Source of the DNA: Torreya grandis
Lineage: Eukaryota; Streptophyta; Pinopsida; Cupressales; Taxaceae
Assembly (NCBI GenBank): GCA_037957365.1
Contig: JARHVA010000349.1
Location: 3,894,501 to 3,958,500 of the forward strand
DNA: 64,000 bases
Direction of reading: 5' to 3'
Made by a program: the position numbers and the translations under genes. The notes under the pieces were generated by a model. It was not told where the DNA came from, did not search any database, and was given only the letters and a program-made list of their open reading frames with translations. This document shows, in pieces, positions 24,625 to 37,469 of the stretch (position 1 is the stretch's first letter; every line of letters starts with the position of its first letter).

Positions 24625-26572
24625 CCATGCACACAATAAAGGTATTTATACTCAATGTGAAGGAATATGTAAGATTCATGATCTATGTAAAGTGTCTCAA
24701 TATAGTATCTGGAGAAAAACTAGTAAGAATGTCACCGTATAATAATCATTAGTCTAAGGAAATTATCCATAGGTTAGGTGTGAAATAATTAAATAGCCAT
24801 ATATATCTTGAATATTATTAATTTTACCTATTAAATTATATTATGAGAAGCATGTGTAATAACATAGATTTATAAAAACTTCTAAGATATGCACAATAGG
24901 CATGATATGCATAGTATGATCAAGATAAAAAAAATAACTTTTTAATTTATTGTCTTCTAAATTTTTTATTTAAATTTTAGATTCTATATTATTTTTGTAT
25001 TTTTATATTGCATGCCCATAATAATTTATGCAAAATGATGTGTCAAGGAAGGACTGTTTATAAGGATGACTAGTGTAAACTATATATGTTTATGTATTCT
25101 ATATATATCATCATATTAATTAATGTATAAATATGAAAAATAAGTGTCAAAATTAACATGAAAAAACTAAAACAATCCTAAATCATGAATAACAAGATTT
25201 CCACAAATGATGAGGCATACATTCAATATTTACTTCAAAAAAAAAAGAGTCAACAGTTGAGATATGCCATATAAAATGGAACTCTAAATGGATAATAAAA
25301 CACTCAAGAATATGTCTAGGTGAACTAAAACTCAAATAAAATAAAGAAAGTAAATGTATAGTACAATAAATATCATAAGATGTATGTGTTTAAGGCCACA
25401 ATGTGTCTTGTGAGGCATCAATCGATGTAGTGGGGGAGGTAAATATCCCTCAATATGTCTCATCCTAAAATAGATCATCATCATTAAAGGTTTGGTTGCA
25501 TTGATATTGGTCATTAGTCTTGAGTTTTTTTTTTTAAATCATTTTTAAGAGGTCAATTTTATTTCTAAATAACACCCTTTCCTAGAGAAGTTTGATGACG
25601 AAGCATGATTTTGTCTTGGTCAATTAGTTCTTGAATTTTATCTCCTAAAACAACACACTTATCTATTGAATATCATTTTTTTATATGAACAAAAGTATAT
25701 GTCTTTGTATGATGTTATCCTAAGGTTTGAAAAAAATTGTGTGTAAAATACAATGTGATCAAGTTTTTTTCCATTAATTCCTTTATTATCATGTATTCAT
25801 TCTTGAAAAATTAAAATTATTTCTTCGTAATGATGTTAATGTTTTATGTTTTTATTTATTTTAAGTTAATATTATATGAAGTATTTTTTTACATATGAAT
25901 GCTATGTTTGTTTGATTACTTATTAGTTGATGTTTGGACCTTTGGTTTTATTAATTATTATTTCTCTAGATTAATATTCTATGTTTAAGACACTTATGAA
26001 TGATTTATAAGTAGTATTAAGAATCTTTTCCTTGATAGTTGTTAAGACACTTATGATAAAATTATGTTTTCTTTAAATATTACGTGGTTGGTAAATTGAT
26101 TATTTCATATGATAATGAAATATAAAGAAGTGATCTTGTAGTCACTCATTGAGAAATTGTTTTAGATTTGAATAATTTCAACTATTGTTTTAGGTTATGT
26201 TTGTAATATATTATATCAATGGCCCATTGTGTCCAATTTATTTCACCTGAATAATAGTCACAACATGGGAACTCTTTTAGGAGTGGGACTGATCTTTCAA
26301 GAAAGCCTCAACAGCCATATAATTTTCTTTCCTATTTCAATACTAATCTACCTAAACTAACAAAATGAAATAAAATTGTTGAGGGAAGTGGAAGAAATAA
26401 ACATGAAATTAAATGGTGATGAAAAAATAGACATGCATTGATTTCATATATATATAAACATAAATATATCATTATGTAAGAAGGGAAAGTCCAATAACAT
26501 AAATACACAAAGTGTAAGAGGCAAGAAACAACTCTTGTATGATCATGAAGTGGTAGCAATAAGACAAGAGCA
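24624..26572. other. AT-rich stretch without recognisable gene
   Basis: No coding signature on either strand. Short chance frames only. Confidence 0.4.
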
Positions 26573-26604
26573 GGGCAGGGGGGGGCGGGCGGGGGGTGGG
26601 GGCG
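26573..26604 (+). repeat. G-rich tract with G-quadruplex potential
   Basis: At least four G-runs of 3-8 bases separated by single C or T bases (runs at 26573-26575, 26578-26585, 26587-26589, 26591-26596 and 26598-26602). This satisfies the usual G3+N1-7 quadruplex rule on plus, in otherwise AT-rich DNA. Confidence 0.85.
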
Positions 26605-26778
26605 GAAGTGTAAAAGTAACCTTTGACAATTTCAAAGATTATGCATAGTTACATAATCTTTCAATAAAAGGGATCAAAATATTATTTACATAGTAAAATA
26701 ACAACACTTAAATTTGAATTCAAATAATTTAGGGGACTTAGCAAGCCCTAAAATTTAGAGTTTTCTCAAATGATAAAA

Positions 26779-26782
<4 letters not shown>

Positions 26783-26847
<65 letters not shown>
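26783..26847. repeat. (AT)n microsatellite, about 65 bp, followed by a GAA-rich run
   Basis: Uninterrupted alternating AT, then AAGAAAAGAGGAAGAAGAAG. Self-complementary, so prone to cruciform formation. Confidence 0.95.
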
Positions 26848-26849
<2 letters not shown>

Positions 26850-29610
26850 AAAAGAGGAAGAAGAAGAAGAAATAAAATCTCAACTTATCATTGCCAAGGG
26901 AAATAGTAACCTTTATGAATTGTAAATATTATGCACAATTACATTATATTTTAATAATAGGGCTTGAAATATTCTTTACATAAAAAATTAACATAATATT
27001 AGATTTGAATTCTAATAATATAGTGAACTTAACAAGTTCAAAAATTCAAACTTTTATCAAATGATAAAATTAAATATATATAATAAAGAATAAGAATAAA
27101 TAAAATCTCAAATGCTCATTGCCAAAAGGTGAATTAAATGAATATTTCACATATTGTCTCTTGTTGTTCAACTCTAACAAATTTGGTGGTTGAAACAATC
27201 TTTCATATTTTAATGATGCCAATGTTATCCATTACCATCTTACATGCCTTTATTGATTTAAATTTGAATTTTTATACTTATTTTATTTTTCATAATATTT
27301 ATAATATCATGCACTAGCTTACTTTAAAAAAATGAAAAAAAAAAATATAAAATAATTCTAAGTTTCTCATAGAATTCCTTTTTTCTAGCTTCACTTTGAA
27401 TATATATGTTTTTTATTTAAATAGTGGGGTGAACCCACTATTTCAAATATATATTTAGTTTTATAAATTTTAATAAATCCTTGTACTTTTTGAGATAATT
27501 ACATAATATTTAACTTAGAGAACCATTTTCTCCTCCCCCCCCCCCCCCCCAAAAAAAAAAATTAAAAATTAAAAATTAAAAGGCAAAAAAACTTTATAAA
27601 TATAAACATATTGATTTAGAAAAACATTTTGTAAATGTTCCATTAAATCAAAAATCAAATTTATAGGATTTTTTTTAAAGCACAATCAAAGGAGGGTCCT
27701 CACAATTTCCTGTATAAGCTAATTTTAAGTGAACATGTGCTTTAGGATCACCATGACCATCAAATAATTTAAATTTAGAATGATCAAATCATGTGAAAAT
27801 GGTAAGGAAAATATACCTTTGTGGATAGGGCTAGGATTCATTGAATTATTGGTCATGCTAGTCTTAAATATATCTTGTTCCAAGGATCAAATATGCACTT
27901 TTGATATGTTTTTTCAAAGGTTGAGACTTACCATTTATGATGGAGGTAATTAAAATACTTTGGATTTAAGAGTAATATTCAAACAGTAGCTACAAAGCAT
28001 AGAAGAGGTAGAAACACAAGTACTATATGGATGTCTACCTGTTAAATTTTTATAATCATGGCCTATTTAAATTTATGTATCATTTCATAAATATATTTAG
28101 GGTTTTTAAGCATTTTTTATTTGAAATATTTAGTAATGTGTACGTTAATATTTTTATCCTTTGAAAATGTGAGATATTACAATTTAACATCCAATAAATA
28201 AATAGTGTCCTAATCAAATTTGCTAATTTAAACCATAATGACAATCCAATAATAAACATGCAAACATATACAAACCCTATATATTAGTTTTGAAAATGAA
28301 TGGAATCAACAAGTCCTAAAAGAATGAGGGATCAAAAAAGCTTAGGCTGAACATTAGAAATAATGAGGGAATTATGGAATGTTCCTAACCTTTGGTAAAC
28401 ATGCTATGTTGTTGTCTATACTCAAGGTCAAGGTCAAAATTTTAAAAAAAATCCAAACAATATTCCATCAGTAGTTGTTGATTCCCCTGATTTGAAAGAG
28501 AAGAATTAGGGGAAGGAATAGATTGGTCATGTACTCAATGTTTGGGGTCTAATAATTATATCATATAATATTAAAATATTTTAAAATAAGATAAAATAAT
28601 ATAATTATTGTCATATTAAATTAATATTATTATTCTAATGAATATTATTTATATGTTTAGTGTGTAATATGTATACAATATAATGTTTAAATGTTAACTA
28701 ATATAAGTATTATGTAAATAAACTACTATTTTATGTTTAGTGTCTAATAAGTATTACATATTATAAACATGAATATATATATGGTTAAAATGTCTAAAGT
28801 ATTTTACACATTTTTAACCATAAATCTATTTCTTTACTTCATGGACCGTGCAAACCCCATCTCTCTTATGCCATATAATGTTTAAATAGTGCAAAGAAAA
28901 TATTGACTAATATAATTATTGTCTTAGTAAATATTACTGTGTCTAATAATTACATTATATGTGTTGTGTTTTGATTTATTTTTTTATACTTTTATTAAGT
29001 ACAATTTCTAATACAATGTAATGTTTCTATTCATATTTATAAAGCTCATACTTGGGAACCCAAATTTTTAACTTAATTTGAGACTTACCAATTACTCAAC
29101 AGCTTTTTTATCTATTTTTTTTATCAATGGTAAAATATAGGGGTTTGAAAGGGCCACACCTTTAACAATGGAGAGAAAGATGGTACAATAAAATCTCAAA
29201 GAAACTTTATTGTGTGTGTGTATAGATAAAATAAACTAAAAAAATATGTAAAATATTAGTAAAAAGCATGAGAAATGAATGTAGAGAATGAGTATATTTT
29301 CTATCATTTTTTGACCAAAAATTACAATAACGATCATAGACTATAATCATCAATAAACCATAAAATCATCTATAGCTCCTCTATTGGACCCTAAAAGTAG
29401 AACATAAATATTCTTCATATGGAACATAATTTTAAAACATATTACCCAAATCCTCACCAACCCCTATTGATGCCCCTACTTTTACTGTCTTAATTGCTTC
29501 ATCTACTTTCTTATTCAAATTGGTTACATCCCTCTTAGTAAACATGCATTATTGTTACACAGCCTCATGATAAAAAATTCAGTCTAGAGAATATTGATTG
29601 ATATTGTATA
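26850..29610. other. AT-rich stretch without recognisable gene
   Basis: Holds a hairpin at 27419-27443 (arms AAATAGTGGG and CCCACTATTT around GTGAA) and a C16 run followed by an A-run at 27535-27560. From 28560 to 29050 it is nearly all A/T. No gene recognised. Confidence 0.4.
27535..27560 (+). repeat. Homopolymer junction: C16 followed by A-run
   Basis: Sixteen Cs (27535-27550) run straight into at least ten As and then TTAAAAA repeats. Such homopolymers are unstable and often mis-called. Confidence 0.9.
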
Positions 29611-29616
29611 AGTAAA

Positions 29617-29895
29617 TTGCCACATGAATATAGTTCACTTCAATTCTCTCACACAAAGATAAGTTTCAGGTCGATGTTTTATTTAAAATATGTTATTGTG
29701 TTGGATACATTGGGATATTTGGTGAAGATTTTGTGCAAACATTTCCTCAAAATAAAAATACATTACCTAATGAATGGTTTTTTATACATGGTTGATTATG
29801 TGAAAATGTATATTACTTCCATTAATACCAACACATGTAAGAGTGATGTTATATTTTTATATCAAGATATGGATGCCACTAATATCCGAGTGTAA
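29617..29895 (+). pseudogene. Unrecognised 92-codon frame next to a family A polypurine tract
   Basis: Open from ATG 29617 to a stop at 29895, about 50 bases before the purine tract of family A copy 2. That is where the C-terminal end of pol would sit in a plus-strand LTR element. Composition is hydrophobic/aromatic with short pieces such as HTKISFRSMFYL and FLYMVDYVKMY. No signature residues for integrase or RNase H are visible, so the assignment rests on context. Confidence 0.3.
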
Positions 29896-29947
29896 CAACT
29901 AAGTATATGATTCTTGTGATAATGAAAATTTATGGATGAATTTTATT

Positions 29948-30545
29948 GAAGGGAAGAAGTATGTAATGCCTCACCTACCCTAACATTTGGTGTAGTCATA
30001 GTCAGGGGTCACAGTGAAGGAATGACTTAATCACATAGTCTAATTCATTAACTTGAATAATGGATATAAATCCATATTCTTTCATTAATAAATTCAAGGT
30101 TACAAAACATCAGTAACTTCTTAACTTTAATAATAGATCTCTTGGATCTATAGTACAATCTTCAAACTTGAATGTATTTTTCTACTATGGCATCCTTTGA
30201 CTAGAATGTTCTCAAGGCTTTATGACTTTTTGTCTAGAGCTTACTCTTATTACTAATATGAAAGTAATTCCCCTATGAGAGTGAAGATTTTAAATGTAGG
30301 GCCTTTCACCCCTTTTTTTAACCTCCCTAATCTTGCATGTCATCATGTCTTTCATGTATGGGGTGAAAAGTATAATAAATTAGGTACTTAACAAATATAT
30401 AGTGTCTGCACAAATATACAAGCCTACCTTAGAATTTGCATAGCCATTTACAGACCTTGAGCCACTCAAATCTCACTCATTTCAAAATTAATTGGTATAT
30501 TTTAAATATTTTCAACTTTTTCCTTTATGTTGTTGTGTCATTCAC
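29948..30545 (+). repeat. Family A repeat, copy 2: polypurine tract plus LTR-like start
   Basis: GAAGGGAAGAAGTA is followed by TGTAATGCC at 29962, mirroring 7735-7757. Similarity to copy 1 continues for about 580 bases, including the block reading CTTGCATGTCATCATGTCTT near 30333. In copy 1, family B follows directly; here a LINE stands between A and B. Confidence 0.6.
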
Positions 30546-30649
30546 ATAACTAGATTAGTTTAGGGAAATAATTAAGTGTAGGTTCATGTGGCTAAGTGTT
30601 TGTTCCACTTGCTGATGATTCCTTGGGTTCTATAAATTTTTAGTGTGTT

Positions 30650-31560
30650 TTTATTGAGGGTAAAATGGGGTGTTAAGAGGACCCAACCTATACAATGCTA
30701 ACAATCCTATGGATGCCCACAGGCCTAGAGAAATTCAAGCTTCTAAAGAACATAAGGATCCAAAAAGAACAAACACAACATAAATTCATAAAAAAATATA
30801 CAAAAACAACAACACACTCTAAGTCCAAACCAATACTTGAATCAATCCATTGTTGAAGATTTTCAAGTTTTCATAAGCCTTGGTCCATTCTTTGATCATG
30901 CTCTTGAGGTTTGTATTGATGACTCTGTTGATGCTGACCTCCCCACCGCCAATGGAAATTCTTTTGAGCTTTTTGTTGGGTATGATTCCTTCATTAGTCT
31001 CTTCCTTATTATTGAAGCACATGGCTAGTCCTTCCATTATATTCATGGAATTATTGATATAAACTTTGCTAAAGTTGATCAGGATAGGAATCTTATCTTT
31101 GAGGTTTTTATTCTCCTTTTCTAGATTATAAACTTGATCATTGAGTCATTCAATCACAGAGAACAGTTCTAAATCCTTTTCCTTGGTGTAATAGAGCCCA
31201 TCCTTTTGATTTATTTTGCTAATATCTTGATTTAGGTAGGCATGGTCTTTCATGAACCATCTAAGAAAGGCTTTGTGAATATTGGCTTCATCTTCTAATT
31301 ATTCTAGCTTGATCTCGCTCTTGACATAGTCTTCCAAAGTTTTGGGATCTAAATTTTTATGAGTGTTGGGGGGAGGCTCCCCACCCTTGTCATCATTCTT
31401 TTCCTACCCAAATCTACTAACAGACCCCAAATTTAAATCTTTTTCTTTATTAAGAGAATATGTGGTGTTGATGGAGTTGGTACGTGTTAGATTCACATGG
31501 TTGTCTAAAATATATTCAAGGTCAACCACAAAAAAGTTCTCCTAATGAAGAGGATGCTTG
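30650..31560 (-). pseudogene. 3' portion of LINE ORF2 / 3' UTR with a short coiled-coil-like frame
   Basis: A 75-codon frame (31046-30819) reads MNIMEGLAMCFNNKEETNEG, preceded in the same neighbourhood by a charged heptad-like stretch (NLEKENKNLKDKI near 31090-31135). Further left comes a hydrophobic reading (LLFLYIFL, VFVLFGSL) and then the A-rich end. It lies downstream of RNase H, so it is either a C-terminal extension or 3' UTR. Function unknown. Confidence 0.35.
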
Positions 31561-31889
31561 AACTGAATCTGCACATGCCCTATAAAAGGAGACACCTCAG
31601 GATGCTTCTTGGGTATAGGCATAATACTATTGCGAAGAATTATAGATGAATACCTAATCTGAGGAGGATGTTGAGTGCTCTGCCCCTCTACCTGACCCTT
31701 CACATTTAGTCTTCAAAGTTGTATGCCTTGTGAGTTTTTACCAAATTATCTTAAAACCTCTAAATAATACTTAATGTTTCCATACCTATAATTATGGCTA
31801 TCAAAATTACTCCCCCAACCATCATTTACCTTCCAATCATTACTAATGCTACAATGCATATTAAACCTAATGAGTGCATTTCATCTCAT

Positions 31890-32420
31890 AATGGTTATAG
31901 TTGGTTTTGTCCTTATAAGATATATAGTTAATCCTATTAGGTAGTATCTCCATATCATCCCATACTTTAAATTTCCTAGCCTTGACCCCTCTATTGGCAA
32001 AAGCATCATCCAACATATTGCCTTCATAATAGGTGTGCTAGAAAGTGATACTTTTGAAGTTCTTGGCCAAAAATTAAATTTCATAAATAATGTGAGTTAT
32101 GGCCCTAGCTGATCTCATTATTTTTTTTGATACAACTTATAATGTTGAGAGAATCCCCCTCAACCAAAATGCATTGATATCCTAAATCAAAGGCAATTTG
32201 GACACCCCATAAAGATACTAAAGCTTTCACAAAATTATTAGATTGCACATCCATACTTCATAAGCAACTAGAAAAGCTCCATGATTTTCTTGAAACACTT
32301 TTCCACCTCTAGAAATGCCATGATTGCCTTTGGATGCCTCATTGAAGTTGAGTTTGATCCAACTAAGAGGGGGAACAATCCATCTAAAAAAAAATTTGAG
32401 TATAATTTTAGGATCCACCT
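31890..32420 (-). pseudogene. RNase H domain of LINE ORF2
   Basis: Reads WIKLNFNEASKGNHGISRGG (32370-32310), the start of the plant-type RNase H fold found at the C-terminus of many plant L1 ORF2 proteins, where the usual first motif is NFDGASKGNPG (here the catalytic Asp is replaced, Asn-Glu). Further pieces read DLGYQCILVEGDSLNII (32190-32140). The open frame 32571-32227 covers the upstream half; later parts need frame changes. Confidence 0.75.
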
Positions 32421-32429
32421 GGGGTTTAT

Positions 32430-33000
32430 TATCCATGGAGATGATCCATTCCTTAGCAATGGCTTCCTCAGAAGGAGATAAAGGTTGATTTTTACCCAAA
32501 ATAATACTCTTTAAATACTTAGTAAGGAGGGAAAATATGGTATTAACAAATCTATCAAACAATTTTTTCATTTCCTTGAATGTCTTATTGTTGTGTTCCT
32601 TCCATAATCCTCAAATGATGTGAGGGAAAGCACGTTTCCAAAGGGCTATGAGATTTTGGTGTACAAAAGTGCCCTTCTAGGCCAACCAATCATCCATGAG
32701 AGAAAAGGGGTGAGCCCAACTGACTTGGAATATCGTATATATCAAGCCCCAAATTTTGAAAGAGAAGGTGCATTAAAATAATATTTGGTAGACCATTTCT
32801 ACCTCTTTTTCACAAAGAAAACATCTATTAACCAGGGTTAGTCCTCTTTTACAAAGATTGTCCATGGTGAGGATCTTGTTTTAGGAACTCATCCACAAGA
32901 ATATATTTATCTTCATAATCAAGAATTTATTCCAAACTTTATCCACCAAATTAACTACCATGATGCTAGGTTGAAGTAATAAATACCCTGATTTAATGTG
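32430..33000 (-). pseudogene. Zinc-binding region of LINE RT (zf-RVT type)
   Basis: Downstream of RT, the minus strand reads LTMDNLCKRGLTLVNRCFLC, then EKEVEMVYQILF and IIWGLWKEHNNKTF. The spaced cysteines and the IWxLWKERN-like end are those of the zinc-binding domain that follows RT in plant LINEs and LINE-derived genes. Interrupted by stops. Confidence 0.7.
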
Positions 33001-33499
33001 ATAGCTACCTTCGGATGAGTCCTCCCAAACTAACTTGTCTTCCTTTTACAAATTGGAAATATGTATGCCTTAAAGAATGAAATTTAGGTCTGAGATGATG
33101 TTGGTTGTGTAGGCATCCAAATTATCTATGTTTAGGTGTTTTTATCTATTTCTACCTATACCTTCACAAAATTAATCCACCACTCTCTCACCTACTAAAG
33201 ATGAAAAATGTTGACTAATTTGGTGCCATGGTTCAATTGCTTCTAGGGGGTGTTTTAGTATCTAAGCATCTTTTCATAACCTAATATTCAAACCATTGCC
33301 TAATTTCCATGCATGGCCTTTTAGGATAATGTTTCTATTCTTGGTAAAAAAAGTTCCATATGGTAGATCCTTTAATGAATTCTTCCTCATGTAGGAAAGC
33401 CAATGGAGGCTTTTTAAGGAGATGTTTAGCATAAAAAATAGTGGTCTATTAATTAGCATCCTTAAGAAAACACTAATACAATTTGGTGACTAACACTTT

Positions 33500-34370
33500 A
33501 TTCATGATATATAGGTTCTTGATGCCCAATCCTCCAAATGATTTTGGAAAATAAGCCTTCTTCTAGTCAACCAGATTGAATTTGAACTTGTCCTCAACCC
33601 CCTACCATAAGAATCACTTTTATATTCTATCAATTTTAATTTTAATTTTCTTGGGAATTTTAAACATGAACATAAGATAAATGGGGAGACTTTGTAGAAC
33701 ACTATTAAGTAGGATAACTTTTTTAGCCTAGGATAGAATATCAACTTTCCAACCATCTAATTTTCTTTGGTATCTTTCAATGAGAGGGTTCCAGTGTGCC
33801 TCCAATTTTCCTTTAAACAAAGGCATATCTAAATACGTCAAAGGTAATTCCTTGATGTTACAATCAATAATTCTATCAATTTTGAATTTTCTTGGCTCTA
33901 GAGTGTTGAGAAAGAATAAATAACTCTTCATGAAGTTGATCATTTGCTTAATACCTTAACATACTAAATTTGAATGTTTTTTAGGTCTTTGGCTTCTCTA
34001 ACTGATGTCGTAGATAAGATGATCATATCATCAATAAACTATTGATGAAGGGAAGGCTATATTTTAGACACTAGTTTAAACCCCATCAGAACTTCAGTTT
34101 TGAAAGCATCCAATAGTTTCTTGATCAAGGATTCAATGATGATGATGAATAAAAAGGGAGATAAGGGATCACCTTGTCTTATACCTTGTTCATTCCCCAA
34201 AAAACTAGTTAGAAAACCATTTATGATAATAGAGAACATGGTAGAATAAATATAGTCATGTATCAACATTTTTATGTGTTTATTAAAGCCAAATTTATCT
34301 AACACCAAATCAAGAAAACCCCAATGCAATTTGTCATAGGATTTATCCATATCAATTTTCAATACCATTC
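33500..34370 (-). pseudogene. LINE reverse transcriptase, palm and thumb
   Basis: 34368-34057 is open for 103 codons: MVLKIDMDKSYDKLHWGFLD, later NEQGIRQGDPLSPFLFIIII, the classic LINE RT block. The catalytic FIDD box is at 34027-34038 (FADD in most relatives). 33943-33728 gives the following block (PLTYLDMPLFKGKLEAHWNP) and 33756-33502 the thumb. The GIRQGDPLSP motif is unmistakable for non-LTR RT. Stops between the pieces show decay. Confidence 0.9.
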
Positions 34371-34379
34371 CTACTTTTT

Positions 34380-35069
34380 TTATTCGATGGAATGAATCAT
34401 TTCATGCACTACCAAAATTCCATCTTGGATTTGTCTTCTGGATACATATCCCCCTTGATTGATAGAAATGATTTTTCCCATCAAAGGTTGTAGTCTCAAA
34501 GCCAAAATTTTAGTGAAAATCTTGTATACCAAATTACACATGTTAACAAGCCTAAAGTCTTTGAAGCTAGTGGCATCACTCTTCTTAGGAATGAGGGATA
34601 TGAAGGTGCTATTAAGTTCTCTAAGCATCTTTCCCAATAAAAAGAATTCACTCATAGTTGCCCATTAATCTTGTTTGATTATATCCTAGTAGATATTTAA
34701 AAAAGTGATCAAAAAGCCATTTGAACCTGGTGATTTATCCTTATTCATGGCAAACACCACAGTATTAAGTTCTTTTTTTATGATGTTCTTGAATAATATT
34801 TGGTTATCCTTTATAGAAATAAGGGAAGGAACATATTGAAGAAATTTCTTCACCATGTTACCATCAAGCTTTGAATTTTTAACAAAGAGTTCCTTGAAAT
34901 AGTTAACAACTTTATTTTTAATGATGATAGGATCCACATACACCGATCCATCCTCTTCAATATTTTTTTTGATCTTATTAAGACTTATGTTATTGAGAGT
35001 GACCATGTGAAAGATACTAGTGTTGACATCTCCCTCCTTCAGTAGATAGCTCAATATTTTTGTCTCCAA
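34380..35069 (-). pseudogene. LINE ORF2 linker and N-terminal RT blocks
   Basis: 35069-34686 (127 codons) reads YLLKEGDVNTSIFHMVTLNN and ends MNKDKSPGSNGFLITF, equal to the WLQEGDRNTSFFH and KAPGPDGF blocks of plant L1 ORF2. 34655-34380 continues ELNSTFISLIPKK, FKDFRLVNMCNLVYKIF and QGGYVSRRQIQDGI. Only a short gap with a stop separates the two frames. Confidence 0.88.
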
Positions 35070-35459
35070 AATGTTTCCTCCTTATTAAGGATGGAATAAT
35101 AATCAGCCAAAATTTTATGTTCCTTTTAAAATGACCGAGCTTCAACTCCTTGGATGCTTATGGAACTTTTATTGTTCTAGATATCCAATTTGATTAGCTT
35201 CTTTTTCCAGAAGAAGTTTCCAATAACCTCCTAATTCCAAATGTAGATTTTTTTATTAACCTAATTTAACTTATACACCAATTTATACATAGTTGATCCT
35301 AAAACATCCAACTAACACCATTATTTTATTCTATCTATCAGCTCTGGGTGAGATAACCACATGTGATCGAACTATAAGGGAGAATGTTTAGTTTTGAGTA
35401 TGTTGAGAACATTAAGAACCAATAGATTATGGTTGTCTACGATTCTTAAAAGTGAGGAT

Positions 35460-36057
35460 GGGCAAAAATTTTAAACATAAAACCAATTAGGTAAAATAAA
35501 AACATGATCTAGATAGGGTTGAATAAAGCTATTTCCCATCCTTCTATTAGACCAGGTATAAGGGAAGCCTCTGAGCTCAATGTCAATCATATTTTTGAGA
35601 CTAATAAATTCAGCCAAGTCCTCTATGTTATTTGAATGATATTGAGCCCCACCTTTTTTCCCCCACACAAATAGGGTTGTTAAAATCACCAATCAACATC
35701 CACTTGATGTTAGTCGATGCTCTTCCAAAGGAGGTCAATTTGTACCATAATTTTTTGCAAGTAACTTTAGAGTTAGGAGCATATATATTAGAGAAGATCC
35801 AATCATCATCTTTATTTTTATGTGAGAAAAGGATGTCTAAATGATGCTTATTCACAACAAATACCTCACCATTCAACTCATTATCCTTCCAAAAAGTGGC
35901 TAGACCCCTAGAGGTTGCCTCAAAGTCTATGATAATAACCTTCACTTCCTTCAAAAGCTGAGTTTTGGTGTTGTTGAGAATGTTGGTTGTCATTTTAGTT
36001 TCCTAAATAACAAGTATAATTGGTTGGTTATTACTAATAAAATCCTTGAAAACTTTA
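35460..36057 (-). pseudogene. LINE apurinic-type endonuclease domain, N-terminally truncated
   Basis: This domain nicks the target DNA to prime reverse transcription. 35993-35628 is open for 121 codons with DFEATSRGLATFWK, IFSNIYAPNS and MLIGDFNNPI (the GDFN catalytic block). 35692-35471 reads FPYTWSNRRMGNSFIQPYLD, the C-terminal TWSN...LDR block. It starts inside the domain (SKYKVFKDFISNNQP at the right end), so the first catalytic residues and ORF1 are absent. Confidence 0.88.
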
Positions 36058-37469
36058 TATTTACTCACTTTTGCATAACCTTCCTTATCCAAACACATGC
36101 CATCAATTGTTTTTACTTCCTTTGTAAGTTGAATTTTTGTGCCTTATTTGTGCAAGCCAAAATTTAAATAATTGAATCCTTCCCTTTCATGGTGTATCAC
36201 AAACTCTAAGAGTAAATTATCTTTCACAATTTCAGTATTGCATCTTTTTAAATTCTTTACTATATTCATGCCATAATGAAAATACATACATTTACACCTT
36301 GATTTTTTTATTTCTTGGTGTGTCCTCTTTTATGTGTGTGGTTAATAACCCTCAAACATGATACATGCCCTATAAAAAATTCAACCCATTGATCTTACAA
36401 CTTATGCACAACTTGAATCAATATTCCTAACACATAAGTGGTCTCTTGTGCATTCCTAAATATTCCTTCAAAAATATTACAGCATGCAATCAATTTTCAA
36501 AAAAAATGGTTTTATTCTTAAACTATTTAAGTCTCTTTTTGGGTGATGAAATATTTCCAATTCTCTTAGGATGCCCCTAAAACAAACTCCCCATGTAATT
36601 AAAATTTAATCTCTTGATTATCATTAGGGTTTTAGTGGTAGAAGCACCCTTTTGGATGGATGTCGAGGCCATGATGTTCTCTTCCACCTAATGTGTTACA
36701 TAAGAAGACTTTATATTGACTTATTCCTCTTTTAAACCCATGTTAGGCCATAATATATCCTCCTATATCTATTCCTTCTAATATTTTTACTCTCTTTTGC
36801 TCTCATAGGTCTATGCCCACCTCAGACTATCCACCTCCACCAAGTGTTTTAACACTTCTCTCATGTGCATTATACTTATTTATTCTTGTGCACATTTCCT
36901 CCTTAGTTTCCATTTATCATTTGGGTATGTTCCCACATTTTTCTGATCACATCCACAAAAGGTATTTCATGCCTTTTTCTTCTTTTCCACAATGCACATC
37001 ATCCCCCTCTTTCACTATGTGCACTTTCTTCCTACTATTCTCCTTCATGACAACTACTCATATTATCACTCTATCCCTCTTCATGTCTTCTACAAAGGAT
37101 ATATGCTTGGTACTTATATTATTTTTACCCTTCAGAAATTCCTTTTGGTTGATTCCTTTAATGACATGCAAGTCTTTATGGGTTAAATTGACTCACATCT
37201 CTTCCTTTCATATCTTCTCTATTATTAAACATTGTATCGTAGATGCCTAGAATGATAATGTCATAAGTATATTCTCATCATTATATTTAGGATAATATCA
37301 TTTTTATTTTATATGTCCTATAAATGGATCCTACTTATCATCTTCAATATGACTATGGTCCATTTTACATTCCTTTAGTGGTTCCCTGGTATCACATGTA
37401 ATGAATATTGTGCTTCTCTTATTAGATAGGGGATAGATAATTATCACATTCTCATTTGAATCCTATGTG

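Larger units (their letters stand above)
30640..36058 (-). mobile_element. L1-type LINE, 5'-truncated, decayed
   Basis: On minus the order is endonuclease (36057-35460), spacer, reverse transcriptase (34760-33500), zinc-binding region (about 33000-32260), RNase H (32420-31890) and a 3' part ending in AATAAAAA at about 30655. That is the ORF2 layout of plant L1 LINEs. ORF1 and the very start of the endonuclease are missing, as usual for 5' truncation. Frameshifts and stops are many. I could not find a target duplication. Confidence 0.85.

Noticed and set aside
30600..36100. Target duplication of the long LINE
   Set aside because: I compared the sequence around 30600-30660 with 36040-36090 and found only weak, non-adjacent matches, so none is claimed.
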